Of a stretch of DNA of 64,000 bases, positions 29,128 through 38,522 are shown one piece after another. The DNA comes from Aureibaculum flavum (GTDB lineage Bacteria; Bacteroidota; Bacteroidia; Flavobacteriales; Flavobacteriaceae): contig NZ_JAEHFJ010000010.1 of the NCBI RefSeq assembly GCF_016406085.1, positions 1 to 64,000 on the forward strand, read 5' to 3'. The position numbers and the translations under genes are program-made. The first letter of the stretch is position 1, and each line of letters opens with the position of its first letter. The notes below the pieces were generated by a model, which was not told the origin of the DNA, searched no databases, and saw only the letters and a list, made by a program, of their open reading frames with translations.

Positions 29128-31461
29128 ATGAAAATAAAAAATATTTTAACCTTAGGGTTCTTAATACTTAGCATCCTTTCTATTACGTTTCTTTCTTGTA
29201 AAAATGAAGGAGAAAAAGAAGCACAAAATACTTCAGAAGTAGAAGTATATTTGACTGATAAAGTGTACCCTATTTTAGATACAGAAAATTCTAGATGGTT
29301 TTTCTTTACATCAGCAAGCCGACCGTTTGGAATGGTAAATTTAAGTCCTGATACTGAAATTAATGGTGCCTGGGGAAGTGGATATCGATATGCCATTGAT
29401 ACTATAAAAGGATTTAGCCATATTCATGCTTGGCAAATTTCAGGTCTCTCCGTAATGCCTGTAACACTTTCTGAGGAAAATAATAAAACAATTTTTACCG
29501 ATTTCTATTCAAAATTTAGTCACCAAAACGAAGTGATTAAACCAGGATATCATAAGGTTAAACTTGAAAGATATGGTATCAATGCTGAGTTAACAAGCAC
29601 AAAGCGTGTTGGCTTTCATAAATATGCATTTCCGAAAGAAAAAAATTCGGGTATTTTATTCAATCTGAATACTGTATTGGGTCCTTGTGAAAATATTAAT
29701 GGTGAGTTAGAAAAAATAGGTGATAAAGAATTTTCTGGAAAGCTTATTGCAGCCGCTACACATCGCAGGCCAAAACCCTTAACCATATACTTTAAAGTTG
29801 AGCTTAATCGAGCTTTCAAATCCATTGAACATGATGATGAAACTGGTAATTATTTAATCCGGTTTGATGCTTCAGAAGAACCTATTTTAATGAAAACGGG
29901 TATATCATATACTTCAATTGAAAATGCTTCGAATAATATAGCCTCAGAGTTACCTAAATGGAATTTTGATAAAATTGTAAAAGATTCTCATAATGAATGG
30001 GAAGGTTTATTAGGTCGAATTAAGGTCAAAGGAGGAACGGATCAAGAACAAAGACGTTTTTATACTGATCTTTGGCATGCTTTACAAGGCAGAAGGATAA
30101 TTAGTGATGTAAATGGTGCCTATCCAGATAATACAGGAGCTACTTTTAAATTAGGTCAGCTTCCGTTAAATAAAGATGGAAAACCAAAATTTAATCATTT
30201 TAATTCAGACTCTTTTTGGGGTGCACAATGGACCATTAATACGTTATGGGGACTCGTTTATCCAGAAATAAAAGAAGAATTTGTACAATCACTTTTACAA
30301 TATGAAAAAGATGGAGGTTTAATTCCAAGAGGCCCATCTGGTGGTAATTATACCTATGTAATGACAGGTGCTTCGAGTACACCATTTATAGTAAGTGCAA
30401 TTCAGCAAGGTATAATTAAGGAAGATTTAGAAACTATATACCTAGCACTTAAAAAGAATCATATGCCAGGTGGCATAATGGAAAAAGCAGGATACGAACA
30501 TAAAACAAATCTTGGTGGTGGTTTAACGTATTATATCGATAAGGGATACGTACCCTACCCTATTCCTGAAGGAAAATTTGGAGGTCATCAAGATGGTGCA
30601 AGCCTTACTATGGAATATGCTTATCAAGATTGGACCTTAGCTCAATTAGCAAAAAAACTGGGACATCAAGAAGATTATGATTATTTCTTGAATAGGTCAA
30701 AAAATTATTCAAATGTATTTGATGCTGAAACGGGCTGGATGCGACCAAAAAATGTGAATGGTATATGGAAAAATGATTTTGATCCCTATCAAGTAGAAAA
30801 TGGTTTTATAGAATCAAACGGTGCACAATCTACATGGTTTGTACCTCATGATTTAAAAGGGTTAGCTAACTTAATGGGTGGAGATGAAAAAGCTATTGAA
30901 AAACTAAACAATCAATTCAAAACAGCTGAAAAATTGAATTTTACAGCAGGTAATTCACATTCTCAAGAATTACATCCAGAATATAGGCGGATTCCAATAA
31001 ATTATGGAAACCAGCCTTCTATTCAGACTGCTTATATATTTAACAAATTGGGGCGTCCAGATTTAACTCAATATTGGTCTAGAAAAATTGTAGATAAAGC
31101 TTTTGGAGGTTTGGCACCCTCAACAGGATATAATGGAGATGAAGATCAAGGATTAATGGGCAGTCTAGCCGTGTTAATGAAGATTGGTTTGTTTCAAATG
31201 AATGGTGGAACGGATAGTGATTCAGAATATCAGATAGGAAGTCCTATTTTTGATGAAATAACGATTAAATTAAATCCTGATTATTATTCAGACAGTACCT
31301 TTACAATAAAAACAATAAATAATGGTCCAACCAATACCCTAGTCAATAAGGTTATGTTGAATAATAAGCCAGTTGAAAACTATAAATTAATTCATAGCGA
31401 CGTTATTAAGGGAGGAACATTAATTTTAGAAATGACAAGTGAAGAAACTTTAAAAAATTAA
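29128..31461 (+). CDS. GH92-family glycoside hydrolase, lipoprotein
   Basis: 777 residues from the ATG at 29128; a TTG 24 bases upstream in frame is less likely. The lipoprotein signal is SITFLSCKNEGEKE. GH92 hallmarks: SRPFGMVNLSPDT, GFSHIHAWQISGLSVMPV, FYTDLWHALQGRR, GYNGDEDQGLMGSLAVLMKIGLF and the C-terminal sandwich LNNKPVENYKLIHSDVIKGGTL. The usual Gly/His-rich N-terminal GTGGH-type stretch is replaced by NSRWFFFTSASRPFGM, so this is an atypical branch. Characterised GH92 enzymes are calcium-dependent exo-alpha-mannosidases; whether this branch acts on mannose is open. Confidence 0.82.
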   Translation: MKIKNILTLGFLILSILSITFLSCKNEGEKEAQNTSEVEVYLTDKVYPILDTENSRWFFFTSASRPFGMVNLSPDTEINGAWGSGYRYAIDTIKGFSHIHAWQISGLSVMPVTLSEENNKTIFTDFYSKFSHQNEVIKPGYHKVKLERYGINAELTSTKRVGFHKYAFPKEKNSGILFNLNTVLGPCENINGELEKIGDKEFSGKLIAAATHRRPKPLTIYFKVELNRAFKSIEHDDETGNYLIRFDASEEPILMKTGISYTSIENASNNIASELPKWNFDKIVKDSHNEWEGLLGRIKVKGGTDQEQRRFYTDLWHALQGRRIISDVNGAYPDNTGATFKLGQLPLNKDGKPKFNHFNSDSFWGAQWTINTLWGLVYPEIKEEFVQSLLQYEKDGGLIPRGPSGGNYTYVMTGASSTPFIVSAIQQGIIKEDLETIYLALKKNHMPGGIMEKAGYEHKTNLGGGLTYYIDKGYVPYPIPEGKFGGHQDGASLTMEYAYQDWTLAQLAKKLGHQEDYDYFLNRSKNYSNVFDAETGWMRPKNVNGIWKNDFDPYQVENGFIESNGAQSTWFVPHDLKGLANLMGGDEKAIEKLNNQFKTAEKLNFTAGNSHSQELHPEYRRIPINYGNQPSIQTAYIFNKLGRPDLTQYWSRKIVDKAFGGLAPSTGYNGDEDQGLMGSLAVLMKIGLFQMNGGTDSDSEYQIGSPIFDEITIKLNPDYYSDSTFTIKTINNGPTNTLVNKVMLNNKPVENYKLIHSDVIKGGTLILEMTSEETLKN

Positions 31462-31467
31462 AATATT

Positions 31468-32772
31468 ATGAGAACGAAGATAAAAATTACTATCACTTTG
31501 TTTTTTGCCGTTTGCATTACAACTTTTGCTCAACTTAAAAACAACCCTGACCTCGTAGAAGACTATATGGATATGGGCTTTGGTTTATTTATTCATTGGA
31601 GTGTCGATTCTCAATTGGGTAGTGTTATAAGTCACTCATTAGTTGGTGCTTCAGACGATTATATAGATAAGTATTATAATGAACTTCCAAAAACATTTTA
31701 TCCAGATAAATTTGATGCTGATGAATGGGCCCGATTATTTAAAATAACAGGTGCTGAATATGTTGTTTTTACAGCAAAACACCACAACGGTTTTTGTATG
31801 TGGGATACTAAAACTACCGATTTTAATATTATGAATACACCCTACGGTAAAGACATTGTAGGACAACTTGTTATAGCTTTACGTAAACAAGGGTTAAAGG
31901 TAGGCTTGTATTTTTCGCCAGAAGATTTTAGTGTTTTACGAAGACAAGGGCATTTAATTTCTCGTAAAGGTGAAATGAGTAGTGTAAATAAAAATCCAGA
32001 ATTACTAGCATATGACAAAGAACAAATAGATGAATTAATAGATAAATATAAACCAGACATTATGTTTTTTGACTCTTTTCATAAAGCTGATATTGTAAAA
32101 CATGTTCACAAAAAAGATCCATCAATAATTGTAACGAGAGGCGAAATGAAAACTCCAGAGCAGAGTATTCCTGGAGGTGCAATGCCAGGACCGTGGGAAA
32201 CCTGTATGACAATGGGTACACAATGGCAATACAAACCAACCAATGAGAATTATAAAAGTGGTTCAGAGTTAATTGAAAAATTAATTGAAATTAGAGCTAA
32301 AGGAGGTAATTTCTTATTAAATATTGGTCCAAAACCTAATGGAGAAATACCTATAGAACAAGAAGAACGCTTACGTGAAGTAGCACTTTGGATGTACGTA
32401 AATGAAGAAGGTGTAAAAAACACAAGAACGTTACCTACAATTATTAAAGATGGTGATATGTGGTTTACAAAAGATAAAAAGGAAAATACAGCCTACGTTT
32501 TTATAACAAACCAGCAAAATTGGTTTAAAGGTTTTAGAAGAAATTTTCTGTTAAAAAACATGAAAGCGACAAAAAACACCAAAGTTTCAGTTTTGGGTCA
32601 AAGTGATTTAGTAGTAGAATATTGGCCAGAAAATACTCCCACTACACGGTTTACGCAGCATGACGATTTGTTAGAGATTTCTGTGAGTAGAGCACAACGA
32701 CTCTACAATAATAAAATATGGCATAATCCCATTGTGGTTAAAATTACGAACGTAGAATTCATAAATAAGTAG
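31468..32772 (+). CDS. GH29 alpha-L-fucosidase (first, divergent copy)
   Basis: 434 residues with a signal peptide ending ...TTFAQ. GH29 features: FGLFIHWS, EYVVFTAKHHNGFCMWD, VGLYFSPED, and the presumed nucleophile Asp near residue 202 in DIMFFDSFHK. A C-terminal beta-sandwich follows GGNFLLNIGPKPNGEIP. It is only distantly similar to the two fucosidases at 35410 and 37083, so it probably cuts a different fucosyl linkage. It begins six bases after the GH92 stop, which implies co-transcription and perhaps coupled translation. Confidence 0.88.
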   Translation: MRTKIKITITLFFAVCITTFAQLKNNPDLVEDYMDMGFGLFIHWSVDSQLGSVISHSLVGASDDYIDKYYNELPKTFYPDKFDADEWARLFKITGAEYVVFTAKHHNGFCMWDTKTTDFNIMNTPYGKDIVGQLVIALRKQGLKVGLYFSPEDFSVLRRQGHLISRKGEMSSVNKNPELLAYDKEQIDELIDKYKPDIMFFDSFHKADIVKHVHKKDPSIIVTRGEMKTPEQSIPGGAMPGPWETCMTMGTQWQYKPTNENYKSGSELIEKLIEIRAKGGNFLLNIGPKPNGEIPIEQEERLREVALWMYVNEEGVKNTRTLPTIIKDGDMWFTKDKKENTAYVFITNQQNWFKGFRRNFLLKNMKATKNTKVSVLGQSDLVVEYWPENTPTTRFTQHDDLLEISVSRAQRLYNNKIWHNPIVVKITNVEFINK

Positions 32773-32833
32773 TTATTCTATTCATGAAATTCATTGTAAA
32801 AATATCAATATTAAAATAAGATTTTATTACCTC

Positions 32834-35395
32834 ATGAAATTAACTAAGTACATACTATTTATACTCTGTTTATTTCCAATTTTAGGAATAGCTCAAGAAC
32901 AGTTTCCTTTTCAAAATCAAAAATTGTCAACTGAAAAGAGAGTAACTGATCTTTTAGACCGATTAACTATAGAAGAAAAAGTTTCTTTATTAGTTTCCAC
33001 AGCCGTAGCAATTCCGAGATTAAACGTTGCAAAGTATTATCATGGAAATGAAGCGTTACATGGTGTTGTAAAAGGTGGACGTTTTACCGTTTTCCCTCAA
33101 GCAATAGCCTTGTCAGCAACTTGGAATCCTGATTTAATTTATAACGTATCATCTGCTATTTCTGATGAAGCAAGAGCCAAATGGAATTTTTACAATCAGG
33201 GTTTAGACCAAAAAAATGTTTATAGCGATTTACTAACCTTTTGGTCGCCAACCATAAATATGGCGAGAGACCCTAGATGGGGACGAACTCCAGAAACCTA
33301 TGGTGAAGATCCATATCTAACTAGTAGAATTGGAGTTTCTTTTGTAAAAGGACTGCAAGGAAATGATAAAAAATACCTAAAAGTAGTTTCAACTCCAAAA
33401 CACTTTGTTGCTAATAATCAAGAAGATAATCGATTTGCTTATAACGCTGTAGTTTCAGAAAAATCATTACGTGAATATTATTTTCCTGCTTATAAAGCAG
33501 CTATTAAAGAAGGAAATGTTCAGTCTATAATGAGTGCCTATAATGCCATAAACGGTATTCCAAGTACTGCAAATAATTGGCTTTTAAATACTATATTAAG
33601 AGAAGAATGGGGCTTTAAAGGTTATGTAGTGAGTGATTGTGGAGCTCCAACCTATTTAGTGAAATCACACCAATTTGTAAAAACTAAAGAACAAGCTGCA
33701 AAAGTTGCTATAGAAGGTGGTTTAGACTTAGAATGTGGTGATGATATTTATGCAAAGCACTTATTAACGGCTTATAAAAATGGGTTAGTTTCACAAGCAT
33801 CAATTGACAAATCGGTTATCCGAGTTTTAAGAGCACGATTTAAATTAGGTATTTTTGATTCCACGGAAAAAAATCCATATACAAAAATTTCACCTGATGT
33901 TATTGGTTCTAAAAAACATCAAGATTTGGCTCTTGAAACATCAAGGCAATCCATTGTTCTTTTAAAAAATCACAATAATACGTTACCTTTAAATTCTGAT
34001 AAAATAAAAAAAATAGCAGTAGTTGGTTTTAACGCTAATCAGGTTGTTTTTGGTGATTATAGTGGACTATCAGTTATAAAACCAATATCGCCACTTGAAG
34101 GTATTCGAAATAAAGTAGGTGATAAAATAGCTGTTACTTATGTCAAATGGAAAACGGCTGCAAGAAATTTAAATCTTTTGGAAGCAGAAAATTTACGAAA
34201 TGATTTTAATGATGAATCAGGTTTATTTGGCGAATATTTTGATGATAAATTCTTAGAAGGCACACCGCAAACTCGTATTGACAAAGTTGTAAATTTCGAC
34301 CCTGTAAATAACCCTCCAGATCCATACACCAATTACAGACATAAATCCATACGATGGACTGGTTATATCACGCCCAATTTTTCAGGTTCCTATAAAATTG
34401 GAGTGAACTCTGATGATGGAATACGGTTATGGCTAAACAACAAGTTGGTTGTAGATGAATGGCACAATCGAGGAGCGACTACAGATCAAGTCAAAATTAA
34501 TATGGAAGCTGGCGAAAAATATGCTATTAAATTAGAGTATTTTGATAATGGTGGCGACGCCATTTGTCAACTACTATGGGAAGTACCAAATAGCACTGAG
34601 GATATATACCAAGAGGATAAAGAAGCTGCTAAATCAAGTGATTATGTGATCGCCGTAATGGGAATAAATAAATCTATTGAAAAAGAAGGAAAAGATAGAA
34701 CATCATTAAATTTACCTGAAGATCAAATTAATTATCTAAAAGAGATGTATGCTCTAAACCAAAATATGATTGTTGTTTTGGTGGCTGGCAGTTCTTTAGC
34801 TATTAATTGGATGGACGATAACATACCAGCCATTATTGATGCTTGGTATCCGGGAGAATCTGGAGGAACAGCTATTGCTGATGTTTTATTTGGTGATTAC
34901 AATCCTGCCGGCAGATTGCCATTTACCTTTTATAAATCTGTTGATGACTTGCCTCCAATGGAAGATTATGAAGTATCAAATGGTAGAACCTATATGTATT
35001 TTCAAGGAGACGTGTTATATCCTTTTGGATATGGTTTAAGTTATACTCAATTTGATTACAGCGATTTAAAAATTAAAGAAAATGACGAAAAGATTATTAT
35101 TTCAGCTACCGTAAAAAACATAGGTAATTATAATGGTGATGAAGTAGTTCAATTATACTTTAAAGCACCTGAATCTGTTAATAAAAGTCCCATAAAGAAG
35201 TTAATTGGTTTCAATAGAATTTCTCAACATATCGGAAAATCAAACCAAGTACAATTTGAAGTTTTAAAAAAGGAATTACAATTTTGGGATGAAGAAACTA
35301 AACAATGGAGTTTTACAAATGGTGACTATGAATTTATGCTAGGAGCTTCTTCTGAAGATATTCGCTTAAAGAAAACAATTGTATTAAATCAATAA
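32834..35395 (+). CDS. GH3 glycoside hydrolase with inserted PA14 domain
   Basis: 853 residues with a signal peptide ending ...LGIAQ. The GH3 barrel carries KHFVANNQE and the nucleophile Asp near 268 in VVSDCGAPT, where many beta-glucosidases have Trp after SD. In the C-terminal alpha/beta domain a PA14 module is inserted at about residues 458-590 (GLFGEYFDDKFLEG... YKIGVNSDDGIRLWLNNKLVVDEWH), as in several PUL GH3 enzymes where it shapes the substrate pocket. The probable acid/base region is EKEGKDRTSLNLP, and a fibronectin III-like end follows. It acts on a beta-linked terminal sugar (glucose, xylose or similar). A copy of its last 15 codons is found again at 37033. Confidence 0.9.
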   Translation: MKLTKYILFILCLFPILGIAQEQFPFQNQKLSTEKRVTDLLDRLTIEEKVSLLVSTAVAIPRLNVAKYYHGNEALHGVVKGGRFTVFPQAIALSATWNPDLIYNVSSAISDEARAKWNFYNQGLDQKNVYSDLLTFWSPTINMARDPRWGRTPETYGEDPYLTSRIGVSFVKGLQGNDKKYLKVVSTPKHFVANNQEDNRFAYNAVVSEKSLREYYFPAYKAAIKEGNVQSIMSAYNAINGIPSTANNWLLNTILREEWGFKGYVVSDCGAPTYLVKSHQFVKTKEQAAKVAIEGGLDLECGDDIYAKHLLTAYKNGLVSQASIDKSVIRVLRARFKLGIFDSTEKNPYTKISPDVIGSKKHQDLALETSRQSIVLLKNHNNTLPLNSDKIKKIAVVGFNANQVVFGDYSGLSVIKPISPLEGIRNKVGDKIAVTYVKWKTAARNLNLLEAENLRNDFNDESGLFGEYFDDKFLEGTPQTRIDKVVNFDPVNNPPDPYTNYRHKSIRWTGYITPNFSGSYKIGVNSDDGIRLWLNNKLVVDEWHNRGATTDQVKINMEAGEKYAIKLEYFDNGGDAICQLLWEVPNSTEDIYQEDKEAAKSSDYVIAVMGINKSIEKEGKDRTSLNLPEDQINYLKEMYALNQNMIVVLVAGSSLAINWMDDNIPAIIDAWYPGESGGTAIADVLFGDYNPAGRLPFTFYKSVDDLPPMEDYEVSNGRTYMYFQGDVLYPFGYGLSYTQFDYSDLKIKENDEKIIISATVKNIGNYNGDEVVQLYFKAPESVNKSPIKKLIGFNRISQHIGKSNQVQFEVLKKELQFWDEETKQWSFTNGDYEFMLGASSEDIRLKKTIVLNQ

Positions 35396-35409
35396 TAATT
35401 TTATCAAAA

Positions 35410-36822
35410 ATGAAAATACTATTTCACAAAAATATTTTATTAAGTTTATGCTTTATAGGCTTCTTCTTAACTACATCTTTAGCCCAAACTAACAATAAAA
35501 TGGATTGGTGGAAAGATGCCAAGTTTGGTATGTTTATGCATTGGGGTTTGTACTCTCAAACAGCAGGTTATTGGGATGGACATAAAGCAAAAGGCAGTGA
35601 GCATTTCATGATTCATGAAAAAATTTCCTTAAAAGAATATGGTAAAATAGCCAATGATTTTAACCCTGTAAATTTTGATGCTGAAAAATGGGTACTTACC
35701 GCTAAAAATGCTGGTATGAAATACATCATTATTACCTCAAAACACCACGATGGCTTTGCAATGTTTGACTCCCCTTCAAATAGTTATAACATCAAAGAGA
35801 AAACGCCTTATGCCAAAGACCCCATGAAAGAACTTGTGGATGCTTGCCATAAACACGATATGAAATTTGGATTTTATTATTCTTTGGGTCGCGATTGGGA
35901 AGACCCTGATGTACCAACCGACAAGCCCTTTAAAGGTGGTAGAAGCAATCTGGTTGATTATCCCGATGAGGATATAAAAGTATTTCACAAATATTTTGAA
36001 AGAAAGTTAAAACCACAAGTTAAAGAATTATTGACTCAATATGGTAAAATAGATGTAATTTGGTTTGATACACCACAGGACATTACATTGGAAGAAAGCC
36101 AGGAGTTAAAAGATTTGATTTTAAGCATTCAACCACACTGCATAATAAATAGTAGAATAAGTAACAACCTTGGCGATTATAACGTAAAGGAACAAAAAAT
36201 TGCCAAAGATGTAGAACCAAAACCATGGGAAGCTTGTATAACCATGGGCAAGAATTGGGGATATATCGAGTATGATACTATTTATAAATCTTCAGAATTA
36301 TTGACGCGACAATTGCTCGAAATAGTGAGTAAAGGCGGAAATTTATTACTTAATAATGGCCCTACTGCTAAAGGTGAAATTACAGATTTGGCTCAAGAAA
36401 GATTAGCAGAAATTGGAAAATGGATGGAGAAAAACTCAGAAGGTATTTACGGGTCGAGCCCTTGGAAAATTCAAAAGGAATTACCTTCAAGTTTTATCAA
36501 AACAAATGCTGAAAAGGAACAGAATGACAAAAACACAATGAAAGATGCTGTTAATGATGCCACTTCCAAAAAAATATTTCCTGAAATTAGATTTACTGAA
36601 AAAGATGGATTTGTTTACGCATATGTCTGTAGTTTTAACAATAAAAATATAAGTATTCAATCACTTTCATCTAAAAGTGTCGCAAATATTAAAAGCATTG
36701 TACAATTAGATACTAAAACTATCGTAAAAGGGAAACAAACTCAAACGGGATTGGAGTTAAAACTACCTACTTATTCTAAAAATGAAATTCCCATCACTGG
36801 GTTTAAAATTGAATTCGAATAA
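35410..36822 (+). CDS. GH29 alpha-L-fucosidase, tandem copy A
   Basis: 470 residues with a signal peptide ending ...TTSLAQ. GH29 motifs: KFGMFMHWGLYS, YIIITSKHHDGFAMFD, FGFYYSLGRDW and the nucleophile Asp near residue 220 in IDVIWFDTP. It continues through GGNLLLNNGPTAKGEIT to a C-terminal sandwich. By eye it differs from copy B (37083) at about 53 of 470 positions, roughly 89 % identity. It lies 14 bases after the GH3 stop. Differences cluster around the loop after GRDWEDPDVP and in the linker near residue 360, which could tune substrate choice. Confidence 0.92.
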   Translation: MKILFHKNILLSLCFIGFFLTTSLAQTNNKMDWWKDAKFGMFMHWGLYSQTAGYWDGHKAKGSEHFMIHEKISLKEYGKIANDFNPVNFDAEKWVLTAKNAGMKYIIITSKHHDGFAMFDSPSNSYNIKEKTPYAKDPMKELVDACHKHDMKFGFYYSLGRDWEDPDVPTDKPFKGGRSNLVDYPDEDIKVFHKYFERKLKPQVKELLTQYGKIDVIWFDTPQDITLEESQELKDLILSIQPHCIINSRISNNLGDYNVKEQKIAKDVEPKPWEACITMGKNWGYIEYDTIYKSSELLTRQLLEIVSKGGNLLLNNGPTAKGEITDLAQERLAEIGKWMEKNSEGIYGSSPWKIQKELPSSFIKTNAEKEQNDKNTMKDAVNDATSKKIFPEIRFTEKDGFVYAYVCSFNNKNISIQSLSSKSVANIKSIVQLDTKTIVKGKQTQTGLELKLPTYSKNEIPITGFKIEFE

Positions 36823-36850
36823 TTCCTAAGGATTATTTAATACCTGAGAT

Positions 36851-37031
36851 GTTTATCAGGTTTTGGCTATAAATAGAGATGGTGTGAAATTGTACAATGG
36901 TTAAATGCATAGTATAGATGGATTGAGATTGCAATCATAGAAATGTAAAATTATTATCCAATTTTAAAAACAAGCGATCCATACTAAAATGTATGGAAGC
37001 ATAAAAGGTATACTATTACATCAAGGTGAAA
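36851..37031 (+). pseudogene. Decayed remnant of the two-domain esterase gene
   Basis: Two pieces of this gap match the esterase gene at 38523-40166. About 36851-36912 matches 38787-38850 (shared blocks TTTTGGCTATA and CAATGGTTAAATG). About 36912-37031 matches about 39719-39848 (shared blocks AATTATTATCCAATTTTAA and TAAAAGGTATACT). About 870 bases between them are missing, as is the gene start. The order and strand are those of the intact gene. This is a pseudogene left by a tandem duplication of the fucosidase-esterase unit. Confidence 0.85.
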
Positions 37032-37032
37032 G

Positions 37033-37077
37033 ATTCGCTTAAATAAAACAATTGTATTAAATCAATAATAATTTTGT
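37033..37077 (+). repeat. Duplicated 3' end of the GH3 gene (duplication footprint)
   Basis: ATTCGCTTAAA then AAAACAATTGTATTAAATCA and AATAATTTT repeat, with a single base difference in the aligned core, the last codons, stop and spacer of the GH3 gene at 35360-35404. It directly precedes fucosidase copy B just as the original precedes copy A. It marks the left edge of the duplicated unit and shows copy B inherited the upstream context of copy A. Confidence 0.9.
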
Positions 37078-37082
37078 AAAAA

Positions 37083-38495
37083 ATGAAAATACTATTTAAC
37101 AAAAATATTTTATTAAGTTTATGCTTTATAAGCTTCTCCTTAACTACCACTTTGGCCCAAACTAACAATAAAATGGATTGGTGGAAAGATGCCAAGTTTG
37201 GTATGTTTATGCATTGGGGTTTGTATTCGCAAACAGCAGGTTATTGGGATGGACACATTGCAAAAGGAAATGAGCATTTCATGATTCATGAAAAAATATC
37301 CTTAAAAGAATATGGCAAAATTGCAAATGATTTTAACCCTGTTAATTTTGATGCTGAAAAATGGGTGTTAACTGCAAAACAAGCAGGTATGCAATATATC
37401 ATTATTACCTCAAAGCACCACGATGGTTTTGCTATGTTTGACTCTCCTTCTAATAGCTATAACATCAAAGAGAAAACGCCTTATGCCAAAGACCCCATGA
37501 AAGAACTTGTGGATGCTTGTCATAAATACAATATGAAATTTGGATTTTATTATTCATTAGGACGAGATTGGGAAGACCCGGATGTTCCTACCAATTGGCC
37601 CAATAAAGGAGGGAGAAGTAACCTCGTAGATTATCCAAATGAAGATATAAAAGTATTCCATAAATATTTTGATAGGAAAGTTAAACCTCAAGTAAAAGAA
37701 TTGCTTACACAATACGGAAAAATAGACATTATGTGGTTTGATACGCCACATGATATTAGTTTGGAAGAAAGTAAAGAATTACGTGAATTAATTCTAAAGT
37801 TACAACCAAACTGTATTATTAATAGCCGAATTGGAAATGATTTAGGTGACTATAAAGTAGAGGAACAGAAAATTGCTGACAATTTAGAAGTTAAACCTTG
37901 GGAAGCCTGTATTACTATGGGTAAAAATTGGGGCTATATTGAATATGATACGGTATACAAATCGGCAGAATTGATCACTAGACAATTGTTAGAAATTGTA
38001 AGTAAAGGTGGTAATTTGTTACTCAATAATGGTCCAACTGGGAAAGGTGAAATTACAGATTTGGCTCAAGAAAGATTAGCAGAAATTGGAAAATGGATGG
38101 AGAAAAATTCAGAAGGTATTTATGGGTCTAGCCCTTGGAAAATTCAAAAGGAATTACCTTCATATTCTATAAAAAGAAAGGTTGTAAAACAACAGAATGA
38201 CAAAAACACGATGAAAGATGCTGTTAATGATGCTACTTCCAAAGAAATATTTCCTGAAATTAGATTTACTAAAAAAGATGGTTTTGTTTACGCATATATC
38301 TGTAGTTTTAATAATAAAAATATAAGCATTCAATCACTTTCATCTAAAAGTGTCGCAAATATTAAAAGCATTATACAATTAGATACTAAAACTAGCGTAA
38401 AATGGAAACAATCCAATACGGGATTGGAGTTAAAATTACCAACTTATTCTAAAAATGAAATTCCCATTACTGGGTTTAAAATTGAATTCGAATAA
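37083..38495 (+). CDS. GH29 alpha-L-fucosidase, tandem copy B
   Basis: 470 residues, signal peptide ending ...TTTLAQ. It has the same architecture as copy A: KFGMFMHWGLYS, TSKHHDGFAMFD, nucleophile Asp near 220 in IDIMWFDTP, and a C-terminal sandwich. The gene keeps an intact frame, so both copies are probably functional; about 11 % of residues have diverged. The downstream spacer (GAATAATTCCTAAG then ATTATTTAATA) also repeats after copy A, marking the far side of the shared unit. It is followed 27 bases later by the intact two-domain esterase. Confidence 0.92.
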   Translation: MKILFNKNILLSLCFISFSLTTTLAQTNNKMDWWKDAKFGMFMHWGLYSQTAGYWDGHIAKGNEHFMIHEKISLKEYGKIANDFNPVNFDAEKWVLTAKQAGMQYIIITSKHHDGFAMFDSPSNSYNIKEKTPYAKDPMKELVDACHKYNMKFGFYYSLGRDWEDPDVPTNWPNKGGRSNLVDYPNEDIKVFHKYFDRKVKPQVKELLTQYGKIDIMWFDTPHDISLEESKELRELILKLQPNCIINSRIGNDLGDYKVEEQKIADNLEVKPWEACITMGKNWGYIEYDTVYKSAELITRQLLEIVSKGGNLLLNNGPTGKGEITDLAQERLAEIGKWMEKNSEGIYGSSPWKIQKELPSYSIKRKVVKQQNDKNTMKDAVNDATSKEIFPEIRFTKKDGFVYAYICSFNNKNISIQSLSSKSVANIKSIIQLDTKTSVKWKQSNTGLELKLPTYSKNEIPITGFKIEFE

Positions 38496-38522
38496 TTCCT
38501 AAGAATTATTTAATATTACAAT

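Noticed and set aside
36823-37082. Small unannotated gene or regulatory RNA in the gap between the two fucosidases
   Set aside because: The sequence is explained by remnants of the esterase and GH3 genes; no intact reading frame remains.
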